From positions 18,168 to 82,167 of the forward strand of contig JAJPGT010000064.1 in NCBI GenBank assembly GCA_021325655.1: a stretch of DNA of 64,000 bases. The letters run 5' to 3'. Positions within the stretch are counted from its first letter, which is position 1. Each line of letters begins with the position of its first letter. Position numbers and translations under genes: made by a program. The notes beneath the pieces are model-generated. The model did no database searches and had not been told where the DNA came from. It was given only the letters and a program-made list of their open reading frames with translations. The stretch comes from Pseudomonadota bacterium (GTDB taxonomy: Bacteria > Chloroflexota > UBA6077 > JAJPGT01). Below, in pieces: positions 34,819-42,589 of this stretch.

Positions 34819-35568
34819 ATGATCATCGACGCACATGCCCATGTTGACGAGGCCGTGGCGCTGGGCTGGATCGACCCGCCCGAGACGCTTATTGCACTGA
34901 TGGACGAGGCCGGGATCGACCAGGCGGTGGTCATGACCTACACGGAGCTGCCCGGCATCAACCCCGCCGCGCTCGACTACCTGGCCGCGCAGGTTGCCCG
35001 CTACCCGGATCGGCTGATCGGCTTCGTACGCCTGCACCCCTGGTACGCCGACGAGGCGCGGGAGCTGCTCGACCGGGCCATCAGAATCCACCGCATGAAA
35101 GGCCTGAAGCTGCACCCGGTGGGGAATCTCTCCCATCCCGGCTCAGAGGCCACTCTGCGCCTCATTCGGCAGGCGGCCCAGTACCATGCCCCGGTGCTGT
35201 TCCACTGCGGGGATGAGCCGCTGACCACGCCGTTGCAGATCGCCCAGGCGGCGGCGAACGTGCCGGAGGCCAACATTATCCTTGGCCACATGGGCGGCTA
35301 CTTCCACGTCGAGGAGGCGATCGAGGCCGCCGCCCGATTCCCGAATCTCTTCCTGGAGACGTCGGCCATGCCCTATCCCGCCATGATCCGGCGGGCAATT
35401 GACGTGGTGGGGCCCGAGCGGGTGCTGTTCGCCACGGACGGTCCCGGCTGCTGGCCCCGCCTCGAGCTGCGGAAGGTTGCGCTGGCCGGCCTCAGCGCTG
35501 CCGAGCAGGAGCTTGTGCTGCATGGAAATATCGCGCGGCTGCTGGCCGGGGTGCGCCACGGGAGCTGA
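34819..35568 (+). CDS. TIM-barrel amidohydrolase (Amidohydro_2 type), metal site intact
   Basis: A 249-residue amidohydrolase-related protein. MIIDAHAHVD gives the HxH pair, and the following landmarks are KGLKLHPVGN, VLFHCGDEPL, IILGHMGGYFHVEEAIEAA, LFLETSAM, and the Asp in VLFATDGPG. Relatives include uracil-5-carboxylate- and aminocarboxymuconate-decarboxylase-like and lactonase-like enzymes, so decarboxylation or ring opening are both possible. It is divergent from the ABC importer, with 159 bases between starts. The paralogue follows after two bases. Confidence 0.83.
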   Translation: MIIDAHAHVDEAVALGWIDPPETLIALMDEAGIDQAVVMTYTELPGINPAALDYLAAQVARYPDRLIGFVRLHPWYADEARELLDRAIRIHRMKGLKLHPVGNLSHPGSEATLRLIRQAAQYHAPVLFHCGDEPLTTPLQIAQAAANVPEANIILGHMGGYFHVEEAIEAAARFPNLFLETSAMPYPAMIRRAIDVVGPERVLFATDGPGCWPRLELRKVALAGLSAAEQELVLHGNIARLLAGVRHGS

Positions 35569-35570
35569 CG

Positions 35571-36323
35571 ATGATTATCGACGTCTTCACCCTGCTGGGC
35601 GAGTCGATTCAGGGCTACTCGCAGAGTGAGGAGGCGCTGCTCTCCCTGATGGATGAAGCCGGTGTTGACCGGGCGGTCATCTGCCCGGCGAAGCCCCGCG
35701 GCTACCATCTCGGGCCAGCGAACGACCGCGTCGCCGCGGCGGCGCAGCGCTCTGATCGGCTGATCGGATTCGCCCGCGTGGACCCGCGCCTGGGCGACGA
35801 AGCGGTGCGGGAGCTCGACCGGGCAGTCGCCGAGCTGGGGCTGCGAGGACTGTTCCTGCACCCCTGGGAGGAGACGTTCCGGATCAACAGCCCGCTCGTG
35901 GACCCGGTGGTCGCGCGAGCGGCCGAGCTTGGACTGCCGCTGCTGGTAGCGACTGGCTACCCGTGGCTGTCGGAGGCGCCACAGGTCGGCGATCTGGCGC
36001 GTCGTTTCCCCTCGCTCCAGATCATCATGAGCCATGGCGGCCAGATCAACATCAGCGGACTCGGCCAGTTCGACGCCTGGCTCGTGCTCCAGCAACACCC
36101 CAACGTTTGCATCGAAACGTCCGGGGTCTACCGCCAGGACTTCATCGAAGAAGCAGCGCAGGCGTTTGGGCCTGAGCGGGTGCTGTTCGGGAGCAGCACC
36201 CCCCGCATGGATATGCGGCTCGAAGTTGAGCGCGTCCGCTGGGCCAAGCTGCCGGACGAGGCGCGGGCGCTCATGCTTGGAGGAAACGCTGCGAGGATTC
36301 TGCGCCTGGCAAGCGACCGCTAG
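35571..36323 (+). CDS. TIM-barrel amidohydrolase paralogue lacking the HxH metal motif
   Basis: A 250-residue protein clearly homologous along its length to the upstream gene (LMDEAGVDRAVICPAKPRG; GLRGLFLHPWEETFRINSPL; IIMSHGGQINISG; ERVLFGSSTPRMD). The N-terminal HxH is replaced by MIIDVFTLLGE, and the late catalytic Asp of TDGPG is Ser in GSSTP. Remaining His lie in LHPW and MSHGG. It has probably lost metal-dependent chemistry. Two bases separate it from its partner, so equal co-expression and a heterodimer are plausible. Confidence 0.82.
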   Translation: MIIDVFTLLGESIQGYSQSEEALLSLMDEAGVDRAVICPAKPRGYHLGPANDRVAAAAQRSDRLIGFARVDPRLGDEAVRELDRAVAELGLRGLFLHPWEETFRINSPLVDPVVARAAELGLPLLVATGYPWLSEAPQVGDLARRFPSLQIIMSHGGQINISGLGQFDAWLVLQQHPNVCIETSGVYRQDFIEEAAQAFGPERVLFGSSTPRMDMRLEVERVRWAKLPDEARALMLGGNAARILRLASDR

Positions 36324-36445
36324 CCTGGAGGCGGGGCGGGCTCCGCGAGAGGCCATCCCCGGGCGGTGAGCGTCTTGTTGGCGAAGGGCCGGGCCAGGTC
36401 GATCGGCAGCAGCGGGCTCTGCTTATAGCCGCCCAACGGACCCGA
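36320..36445 (-). other. C-terminal gene remnant on the minus strand
   Basis: Minus-strand codons ending in TAG at 36320 read GGYKQSPLLPIDLARPFANK, followed by TLTARGWPLAEP, with G/C-rich third positions. No start and no full domain are present, so this looks like the tail of a deleted gene. The family is not recognised. The rest of 36324-36504 shows only the SDR ribosome-binding site. Confidence 0.3.
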
Positions 36446-36504
36446 ACCAGGGGCTCGGCGACACTCACGTCGCCAGCGCCGCGGGCGCAAGGCGAGGAGC
36501 GAGG

Positions 36505-37296
36505 ATGAGCGGATATTACCTGCTTGGGGGCCAGGTCGCGGTCGTCACCGGAGCGGCGCGCGGGATCGGCAGCGCGATCGCGCGTCGCTTCGCGGAAGAG
36601 GGGGCACGGGTGGTGCTGGGCGACGTGGACCTGGCAGGGGCAGAGGCGGTCGCGACGGAGATTGTCGAACGGGGCGGCGACGCTGTCGCCTGCCACCTGG
36701 ACGTGACGGACCAGGCAGCAATCGAGCGGGCGCTGGCGCTCTGTCTCACCTGTTTCGGGCAGGTGGACGTGCTGGTGGCCAACGCCGGGATCCTCTACAA
36801 CGCACCGTTCCTCGAGACGCCGCGAGAGGCCTGGGACCGCCTGATCGCGGTGAACCTGACCGGCGTCTTCCTCTGCATGCAGGTCTTTGGCCGCCACCTG
36901 GTCCAGGCGGGGCGCGGCGGGCGGATCATTGTCACCGCCTCGACCGCCGGAAAGCGCGGCTCGCGCTTCCATGGTGCCTACTGCGCCACCAAGTTCGGGG
37001 TCATCGGGCTGCTCCAATCGCTGGCGGCCGAGCTCACCCCGCACGGCATTCTGGTCAACGGCGTCTGCCCCGGCAACGTGGAGACGCCGATGGGGGAGCA
37101 GCTCGTCGCGTCCTACACGCGCCTGCTGGGAGTGGACGAGGCGACGGCTCGGCGGGAGCTGCTGGCGGAGTCCAAGATTCCGCGCCCGGCCCGGCCGGAG
37201 GAGGTGGCAGACGCCTTTGTCTACCTGGCCTCGCCGCTGGCCAGCTACGTCACCGGCGCCACCCTGCACGTCGATGGCGGAATGGTGATGCGTTAG
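36505..37296 (+). CDS. SDR family NAD(P)-dependent oxidoreductase (copy 1)
   Basis: A 263-residue classical short-chain dehydrogenase. The cofactor loop is TGAARGIGSAIARRF (about 16-30), NAG is in VLVANAGILYN, the catalytic Ser is in TASTAGKRG, and Tyr/Lys are in GAYCATKFG. The C-terminal ASYVTGATLHVDGGMVMR closes the fold. Asp in VVLGDVDLAG after strand 2 favours NAD over NADP. The ATG has GAGGAG 11 bases upstream. It is probably transcribed with the two TIM-barrel genes. The substrate is unknown, perhaps an alcohol released by the hydrolases. Confidence 0.9.
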   Translation: MSGYYLLGGQVAVVTGAARGIGSAIARRFAEEGARVVLGDVDLAGAEAVATEIVERGGDAVACHLDVTDQAAIERALALCLTCFGQVDVLVANAGILYNAPFLETPREAWDRLIAVNLTGVFLCMQVFGRHLVQAGRGGRIIVTASTAGKRGSRFHGAYCATKFGVIGLLQSLAAELTPHGILVNGVCPGNVETPMGEQLVASYTRLLGVDEATARRELLAESKIPRPARPEEVADAFVYLASPLASYVTGATLHVDGGMVMR

Positions 37297-37452
37297 CCGG
37301 GCCTGGCGGCGCGGCGAGCCTGCCCCATCCAGCGCGCCCACGTGGTTGCACGCGCCGAGTTGATCGAGGCGCGCTGGCCCCAGGACGCGCCGGGCTGCGC
37401 GGCACACGCGCTCGAAGTGAGGGTCCGTCGTCCGCGGCGGGGCGGCCTGAGC

Positions 37453-38355
37453 TCAAGCGGCCACGACCAAGACCACTCCACCAACGGTCAAGAGCGTGCC
37501 CAGGAGCACCCACCGCGTCGCCTGCTCACCCAGGAGCAGCAACGAGAGCGGGACAGCGTACAGTGGCGAGGTGGCCGCCAGGGTCGCGGCGCGCGCGGCG
37601 CCGGCCTGGTGGACAGCGAGGCTGAAGAAGAACGTCGCCGCGCTCGTGAACGTCCCGGCCAGCAGCGCTGCCCAGAGTCGTGGCCAGACCACCTGCCCGC
37701 CAGGGAGCCAGCGCCGGCCCGGCCAGGCGATCAGCCAGACCAGCGGGACTCCGGCCACGATCCGGATCACCGTGGCCGTGCCAACGTCCACCTGCTCCAG
37801 TCCTGCCCGCAGCGCGTTCGCGTTGAACGCCCAGGCCAGGGAGGCGCCTATTGCCATCCCGATCCCGATGCGATTGGACCTCGAATCTGCCTTCGGGAGC
37901 ACCAGGCGACCCCTGCTGGGCATGGTCACCAGGTACAGGCCGAGGGGGATCAAGACGAGGCCGGCCAGCAACCCGGGGGTAACGGGCTCGCCGAAGAGGA
38001 GCACGGCGAGGATCGTCGCCAGGAGCGGCTCGCTCATCGACACGGGCATCGCTCGCGCCACCCCGATCCGCTGCAACGCGAGGAAGTACAGGTTGTCGCC
38101 GATCCCGATGCTGAACAGCGTCGCGACGAGCAGCAGCGCCACCCCTCGCCAGGGGTACGCGCCGAAGGTAGCCGCGTGCAGGCCAAGCCAGTCCAGCGCG
38201 ACGAACACTAGCAGGGCATAGACCGCGGCCGTTGTGGCGGAGATCGCATTCAGCGCCAGGACGTTCGCGCGCCGCGCCTCATGCCGCACCAGCAGCGTGG
38301 TCGTGGCCCAGCTCGCCGCGCAGGCGAGGCCAGCCAGCTCCCCAACGCCTACCAT
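37453..38355 (-). CDS. EamA/DMT family transporter
   Basis: A 300-residue protein with ten hydrophobic segments in two EamA repeats (about 5-138 and 160-298). The repeats share ARAMPVSMSEPLLATILAVL and ARAATLAATSPLYAVPLSLL, the conserved helix before the repeat end. Likely a metabolite exporter. The ATG is eight bases after the stop of a small coding-like stretch (38363-38479), which suggests coupling. It is convergent with the SDR gene, with 156 bases of gene-free DNA between them. Confidence 0.88.
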   Translation of the reverse strand: MVGVGELAGLACAASWATTTLLVRHEARRANVLALNAISATTAAVYALLVFVALDWLGLHAATFGAYPWRGVALLLVATLFSIGIGDNLYFLALQRIGVARAMPVSMSEPLLATILAVLLFGEPVTPGLLAGLVLIPLGLYLVTMPSRGRLVLPKADSRSNRIGIGMAIGASLAWAFNANALRAGLEQVDVGTATVIRIVAGVPLVWLIAWPGRRWLPGGQVVWPRLWAALLAGTFTSAATFFFSLAVHQAGAARAATLAATSPLYAVPLSLLLLGEQATRWVLLGTLLTVGGVVLVVAA

Positions 38356-38362
38356 GCCCGCA

Positions 38363-38479
38363 TCACCTGGCCCGCCCAGCCACCCGGTGTGGCCCGGGCG
38401 TGTGGGCCGCGGTCGAGCATTCGACCACCCCCACCTCTGCCAGCGTCTGCAAGAGATCGAGGCTCTCGATCCCGTCCAT
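38363..38479 (-). CDS. small ORF immediately upstream of the EamA gene
   Basis: A 38-codon reading frame beginning MDGIESLDLLQTLAEVGVVE has G/C-rich third positions and ends eight bases before the transporter start. It could be a leader peptide, a tiny protein or the remnant of a larger gene. No Shine-Dalgarno is convincing and no family is recognised. The rest of 38356-38728 contains only the promoter of the next plus-strand gene and its leader. Confidence 0.25.
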   Translation of the reverse strand: MDGIESLDLLQTLAEVGVVECSTAAHTPGPHRVAGRAR

Positions 38480-38523
38480 CTCCACCCTGGTCGTGGTCAA
38501 CCACGCTGGACAAGGAGCAAGCA

Positions 38524-38552
38524 TTGTCCTCGATCCGATGCCCCGGTACAAT
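38524..38552 (+). promoter_or_regulatory. sigma-70-type promoter for the amidohydrolase at 38729
   Basis: TTGTCC at 38524-38529 and TACAAT at 38547-38552 are separated by 17 bases, a near-consensus promoter. It leaves a leader of about 170 bases before the ATG at 38729. No riboswitch-like structure was recognised in that leader. Confidence 0.6.
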
Positions 38553-38728
38553 GATGCTCCCATCTCTGCCATCCCGGACTGGGGCTTGCCCGCTGCCTCA
38601 GGTGCTCTCAGTCGCGGCGTCTTCGGCCACAGGGTAGCCCACCGTCCAGCACTCGGCTCGGGCTCCGCGCCGGCAGAGTCGACGGAAGGACGGCCGAGTG
38701 ATGAAAGCCCTTGGGGAGGGGAGCGACG

Positions 38729-40000
38729 ATGCCGAGCAGGAGTAACGGGCTCCTGATCACCGGGGCCACCCTGATCGACGGGACCGGAGCCGCTCCGGTC
38801 CCCGATGCCGCCGTTCTGATCGAGGGCGAGCGCATCGCCTACGCTGGTCCCGCCGCCGGCCTCGGCGCGCAGGCGGCGCGTGTGATCGACGCCCGCGGCA
38901 AGACGATCGTCCCCGCGCTGATCGACGCGCACAACCACTCGACCTTCGACTCGGACATGCGGGTGTACCTCAAGAACGGGGTCACCACGATCCGCTTCGC
39001 TGGGCTGAACCAGGACGCCGTCGTCGCGTTGCGGGAACGGGTTGAGCGCGGCGAGATCCCCGGCCCGCGCATCCTGTCGTGCGGGCCGATGCTCGATGGC
39101 TTCCCACCCTCTTATCCCCACTGGGCAGCGCCTGTCCGCACGCCTGAGGAGGCGGCCGCGACCGCGCGGCGGCTGCTCGTGGAGGACCAGGTCGACGCGC
39201 TGCTGGTCGTCCAGCAGATCACGCCGGAGCTCTTGCGCCCGATCGTCGCGGTCGCCCACGAGTACGGTCGGCCCGTGGTCGGACAGATCTGGTTCACCGA
39301 TGCCCGCCAGGCGGCCGAGATCGGGATCGACGAGCTGGATAATACCTCGCGCATCTTCGCCAGCCGCGCCTACCCGCCCGAGCGGCTCACCTCCTACCGT
39401 ACCGTCCCCGAGCGGCTGGCGCTGTTCTCGCGGGGCTGGGAGACGATCGACTGGGAGCTGACCCGGCCGCTGATGGAGGCGATGGTCGCCCATGGAGTCT
39501 CCTACTGCCCCACTGTAGTCGTCCACCAGCACCAAGCCGGGATCGGCCTGGCGGAGCTGGAGGCCGATCCGGACTTTCGGACCATGTATGGGGAGGCGGA
39601 ACACCGCGAGTGGGCCCAGTTCCTCGACTACGTCCAGGGCACCTGGACCGAGGAGGACCACCGCCTGATGGGCGTGGCCGCGGAGCTACGGATCGAGTGG
39701 ATGCGCCGCTTCCACGAGCTGGGGGGGCGGCTCATCGTCGGCGCCGACATGCAGTTCGGCGGGATCATGGTGCACAAGGAGCTGCAGAACCTGCGGGCGG
39801 CCGGCCTGTCGCCGCTGGAGGTCATCCGCGCCGCGACCCGCGACACCGCGGAGGAGCTGGGCCTGGGCGACCACCTCGGCACGGTCGAAGCCGGCAAGCT
39901 GGCTGACCTGCTGGTGCTCAACCGCGACCCGCTCCAGGACCTCGGAGCAATGCGTGACATCGCCTCCGTGCTGAAGGCAGGCGAGATCGTTCGGGTGTAA
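38729..40000 (+). CDS. amidohydrolase family protein with altered metal ligands
   Basis: A 423-residue amidohydrolase with the N-terminal beta domain (LLITGATLIDGTGAAPVPDA), HxH in LIDAHNHSTFD (about 66-68) and Asp in IVGADMQFGG. The two middle His ligands look substituted. The usual VHAH segment reads VVGQIWFTDARQAAEIGIDE and the usual IEH reads LDN. It may use a single metal or have lost hydrolysis. GGGAGGGGAG lies five bases before the ATG. It is monocistronic behind its own promoter, divergent from the EamA gene and opposite to the GATase1-like gene. Confidence 0.82.
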   Translation: MPSRSNGLLITGATLIDGTGAAPVPDAAVLIEGERIAYAGPAAGLGAQAARVIDARGKTIVPALIDAHNHSTFDSDMRVYLKNGVTTIRFAGLNQDAVVALRERVERGEIPGPRILSCGPMLDGFPPSYPHWAAPVRTPEEAAATARRLLVEDQVDALLVVQQITPELLRPIVAVAHEYGRPVVGQIWFTDARQAAEIGIDELDNTSRIFASRAYPPERLTSYRTVPERLALFSRGWETIDWELTRPLMEAMVAHGVSYCPTVVVHQHQAGIGLAELEADPDFRTMYGEAEHREWAQFLDYVQGTWTEEDHRLMGVAAELRIEWMRRFHELGGRLIVGADMQFGGIMVHKELQNLRAAGLSPLEVIRAATRDTAEELGLGDHLGTVEAGKLADLLVLNRDPLQDLGAMRDIASVLKAGEIVRV

Positions 40001-40028
40001 GGGCACAGGCGTCAGGCGGAGGCACGCG

Positions 40029-40045
40029 CCCGCCGCGCAGGCGGG
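40029..40045. other. short GC hairpin after the amidohydrolase gene
   Basis: CCCGCC at 40029-40034 pairs with GGCGGG at 40040-40045, 28 bases after the amidohydrolase stop, between convergent genes. It has no T-tract, so termination is only a possibility. Confidence 0.25.
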
Positions 40046-40095
40046 TCCTGCGAGGGCCTGCCGCCTCATACCCGCCACATGGTGGCGACCGAGGC

Positions 40096-40197
40096 TCAAA
40101 AGACGATCTTACCGGGGAGCCCGGCGAGCGCGTTCCCGAGCACGCGGCGGCGCGCCATCTGCCAGGCCACGCGCAGCGCCGTCTTCGCGGCAGGCGC
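40096..40197 (-). other. 33-codon in-frame extension beyond the GATase1-like stop
   Basis: Directly after the TGA of the gene at 40198-40935, the same frame continues for 33 codons to a second TGA at 40096. It reads APAAKTALRVAWQMARRRVL, then GNALAGLPGKIVF. Nearly every third position is G or C, like real coding sequence. It may be the tail of another gene fused by deletion, or a former C-terminus cut by a nonsense mutation. Readthrough cannot be judged from sequence. Confidence 0.35.
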
Positions 40198-40935
40198 TCA
40201 GCTCCCCGCGAGCCAGGACACCGCCTGGCGCCAGAAGCGGCGGTAATGCTCCCAGCTCAGATATTCGGGCGGTCCCCAGTGCGGCGCACAGTCCGACGCA
40301 TAGGCGAGCGCCCGGCCGGCGCCATGGCCCCCTACGACCAGGAAGGGATCGTCGCCGATGGTCGCCAGCACCTGGGCGCCGGGCTTGGCCTCGAAGCGGT
40401 TGTAGCCAAGCATCCGTGGCCACTCGCCCGAAATGCCGGCCAGGATCGGGTGGCTGGACGTGCGCACCACTGGCCGGATGCCCTCGGGAGTCTCGACCCG
40501 GTCGTCGTACGTCGCGATTGTCACCGGCAGGAGCTCCTCGATCGCGGTGCCGTGGTAGCGCGCCTGGTTGCTGAACCCGGCGAAGGACATCCAGCCGCCG
40601 ATCATCGCGAAACCGCCGCCGCGGGCGACGTATTGCTCGACCGAGCGCAAGCGGTTCGGGCGGATCTTCGATTGCAGCGTCTCCGGATGCAGCAGCAGTG
40701 TATCAGCGCCCACGTCGCTGAACACGATCACGTCGTACTCGCTCATCTGCTCGGGGGTATCAGGGAACCGGGCCGGGACTTCGTGGTTGCGGATGTAGGT
40801 CACGTCGGCATGGCCCTGCAACGCCTCGAGCAGCGGCGTCCCGCCCTCCTCGTACGCGCTGGTGACATACGACGTAAACCCCTTCTGGTGCAGCCCCAGG
40901 CTCGCCCACGATTCGCCAACCACGAGCACGCGCAT
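40198..40935 (-). CDS. class I glutamine amidotransferase-like protein (GATase1-like/ThuA-like)
   Basis: A 245-residue flavodoxin-like fold protein of the GATase1-like group (PF07090-type). It starts MRVLVVGESWASLGLHQKGF. Further features are YDVIVFSDVGADTLLLHP, an elbow region VARGGGFAMIGGWMSFAGFS where classical amidotransferases carry a catalytic Cys (absent here), and HPILAGISGEWPRMLGYNR near the C-terminal half. GGAGGG five bases before ATG 40935 decides the start. Members often sit in sugar or amide catabolic clusters. The activity is unknown. A coding-like extension follows its stop (40096-40197). Confidence 0.8.
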   Translation of the reverse strand: MRVLVVGESWASLGLHQKGFTSYVTSAYEEGGTPLLEALQGHADVTYIRNHEVPARFPDTPEQMSEYDVIVFSDVGADTLLLHPETLQSKIRPNRLRSVEQYVARGGGFAMIGGWMSFAGFSNQARYHGTAIEELLPVTIATYDDRVETPEGIRPVVRTSSHPILAGISGEWPRMLGYNRFEAKPGAQVLATIGDDPFLVVGGHGAGRALAYASDCAPHWGPPEYLSWEHYRRFWRQAVSWLAGS

Positions 40936-41618
40936 GATGTCCCTCCAAGATCGTCCCACGGACGTTTCAGGAGCGTAATCGGGTGCTCTACTCCGCGCAA
41001 GACCGCCGCTCCCCGGCGAGGCGCGCCAAAGCGACGCGGGCCGCACCTTCCCTGGAGCGCCACTCCGTCTGTGAGCGTCTGGAGGATGCCGAGGCTGCTG
41101 GCAACGCTACGGAGAGGAATACTGCTGGGCCGGGTGAGGTGAACGACGGGCCGGTGAATCGACACCTTGGGCGGAAAGCGCTCGCCGTGAGCGGCATCGC
41201 CGTGAAGCGACGTGGGCCACCTCGCGGCGCCGCCTGCCGGCTGGTGGGCAGCCGCGACGCTGGCCGGTGGCACATCGCCTGCCTTTCCGCCACAGGGTGT
41301 GCCATGCCAGCCTGTCTTCCACAGGCGCGGCGGAGCCTAACGCTCCGCTCCCTCCGCGGTATGGCACGGGCGAGCGCTGGCTCTGGAGCAGCGACGAGGT
41401 ACCTCGCAATAGTGGCGCGGTGGTGTGCGAGGCGCGTGCCACGGTGGGGCCGACCGCGCAGCGCGCCGCCGGGTGGCGACGCGGCTGCCGGGGTGATAGC
41501 CTCCTGCCGCCAGCCAGGCCGGCCCCGGCTGGACGTTCTGCGGGCTGCAAGGCGAGGCGGCGGTACGGGGCAAGCCTACCCCGTCCTGGCTCTCCGCACC
41601 ACTAAGGAGGCTGACCGC
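40936..41618. other. 683-base gene-poor divergent region
   Basis: No full gene is supported here. The spacer lies between the divergent GATase1-like and nitrilase genes. Around 41360-41490 one plus-strand frame has coding-like third positions (YGTGERWLWSSDEVPRNSGA, then VVCEARATVGPT), a possible decayed fragment of unknown family. The last 15 bases hold the AAGGAGG ribosome-binding site at 41604-41610. No repeats or RNA structures were recognised. Confidence 0.4.
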
Positions 41619-42419
41619 GTGCACCAGGCGATCCCCTTTCGCATCGCCCTCGCCAATCTCCGCTTCCCGGCCACGCCCGAGGAGTCCATCACGCTCGCCC
41701 GGCAGGCCATCGCGCACGCCGCCACCCAGGGAGCGCGGATCATCTGCTTTCCGGAATGCTTCGTCCCCGGCTATCGAGCGCTGGGCAAAGCCGTGCCGCC
41801 GCCCGATCCCGCGTTCCTGGAACGCGCCTGGGCCGCCATCGCCGCGACCACCAGGCAGGCCCACCTCACCGTCGTGCTCGGCACGGAGCGCGTGGTTGGC
41901 GGCGCGCTCGTAGCGACCGCCCTGGTGATCGCTGAGGATGGATCGATCGCGGGCTTTCAGGACAAGGTCCAGCTCGACCCATCTGAGGAGGGCATCTACA
42001 CGCCCGGCGCGGGCCGCCGCCTCTTCCAGGCTGGCCCGCTGACATTCGGGATCGCGATCTGCCACGAAGGTTGGCGGTATCCCGAGACCGTGCGCTGGGC
42101 GGTTCGGCAGGGAGCCCAGGTGGTGTTTCACCCGCATTTCCATGAAGCGGAGCCCGGGGCGTACCAGCCCACGACCTTCGCCGATCCCGCCAACACCTTT
42201 CACGAGAAGGCCGTCCTGTGTCGTGCCGCCGAGAACACCTGCTATTTCGCCACGGTCAATTATGCCAGTCCCGGCTCTCCAACCACGTCGGCGGTGGTCC
42301 GGCCAGATGGGACCCTCCTCGGCTACCAGCCCTATGGGCAGGAGGGGCTGCTGCTCGCCGACCTCGACCTCGCCACGGCGACCGGGCTGCTGGCCGCCCG
42401 CTGCCGAACAGTGCCCTGA
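41619..42419 (+). CDS. carbon-nitrogen hydrolase (nitrilase superfamily)
   Basis: A 266-residue amidase of the nitrilase superfamily. The Glu-Lys-Cys triad is visible as Glu in ICFPECFVPGY (about 46), Lys in FQDKVQLDPSEEG (about 114) and the nucleophile Cys in FGIAICHEGWRYPE (about 147). A further Glu is in the second conserved segment, HPHFHEAEPGAYQ. The start is GTG at 41619 with AAGGAGG eight bases upstream, which overrides the much longer open frame. The likely reaction is hydrolysis of an amide or N-carbamoyl group, which would fit the hydantoinase-rich region. It is convergent with phnY. Confidence 0.9.
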   Translation: MHQAIPFRIALANLRFPATPEESITLARQAIAHAATQGARIICFPECFVPGYRALGKAVPPPDPAFLERAWAAIAATTRQAHLTVVLGTERVVGGALVATALVIAEDGSIAGFQDKVQLDPSEEGIYTPGAGRRLFQAGPLTFGIAICHEGWRYPETVRWAVRQGAQVVFHPHFHEAEPGAYQPTTFADPANTFHEKAVLCRAAENTCYFATVNYASPGSPTTSAVVRPDGTLLGYQPYGQEGLLLADLDLATATGLLAARCRTVP

Positions 42420-42589
42420 GCGGCTGAGCGCACGATCCCTGGTGGCGCCGGACACACCCGCCAGGCCAGCGGCTCCGCCAGGCCCTGTCGCCAGCCCCCG
42501 GGCGGCCGCCTCGGTCCACCACTGCCCTCCCTGCTGCCGCCCCGCGATCGCCACTACCCCGTGAACGCGCCCGCGCACCGCGCGCGGCG

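Noticed and set aside
40198..40200. TGA at 40198 as a selenocysteine codon
   Set aside because: There is no visible SECIS-like hairpin after it and the family has no known selenocysteine at its C-terminus; a remnant or nonsense mutation is simpler.
40983..41618. 212-codon N-terminal extension of the nitrilase gene
   Set aside because: The extension is Arg/Ala-rich with no nitrilase homology, and AAGGAGG lies just before GTG 41619.
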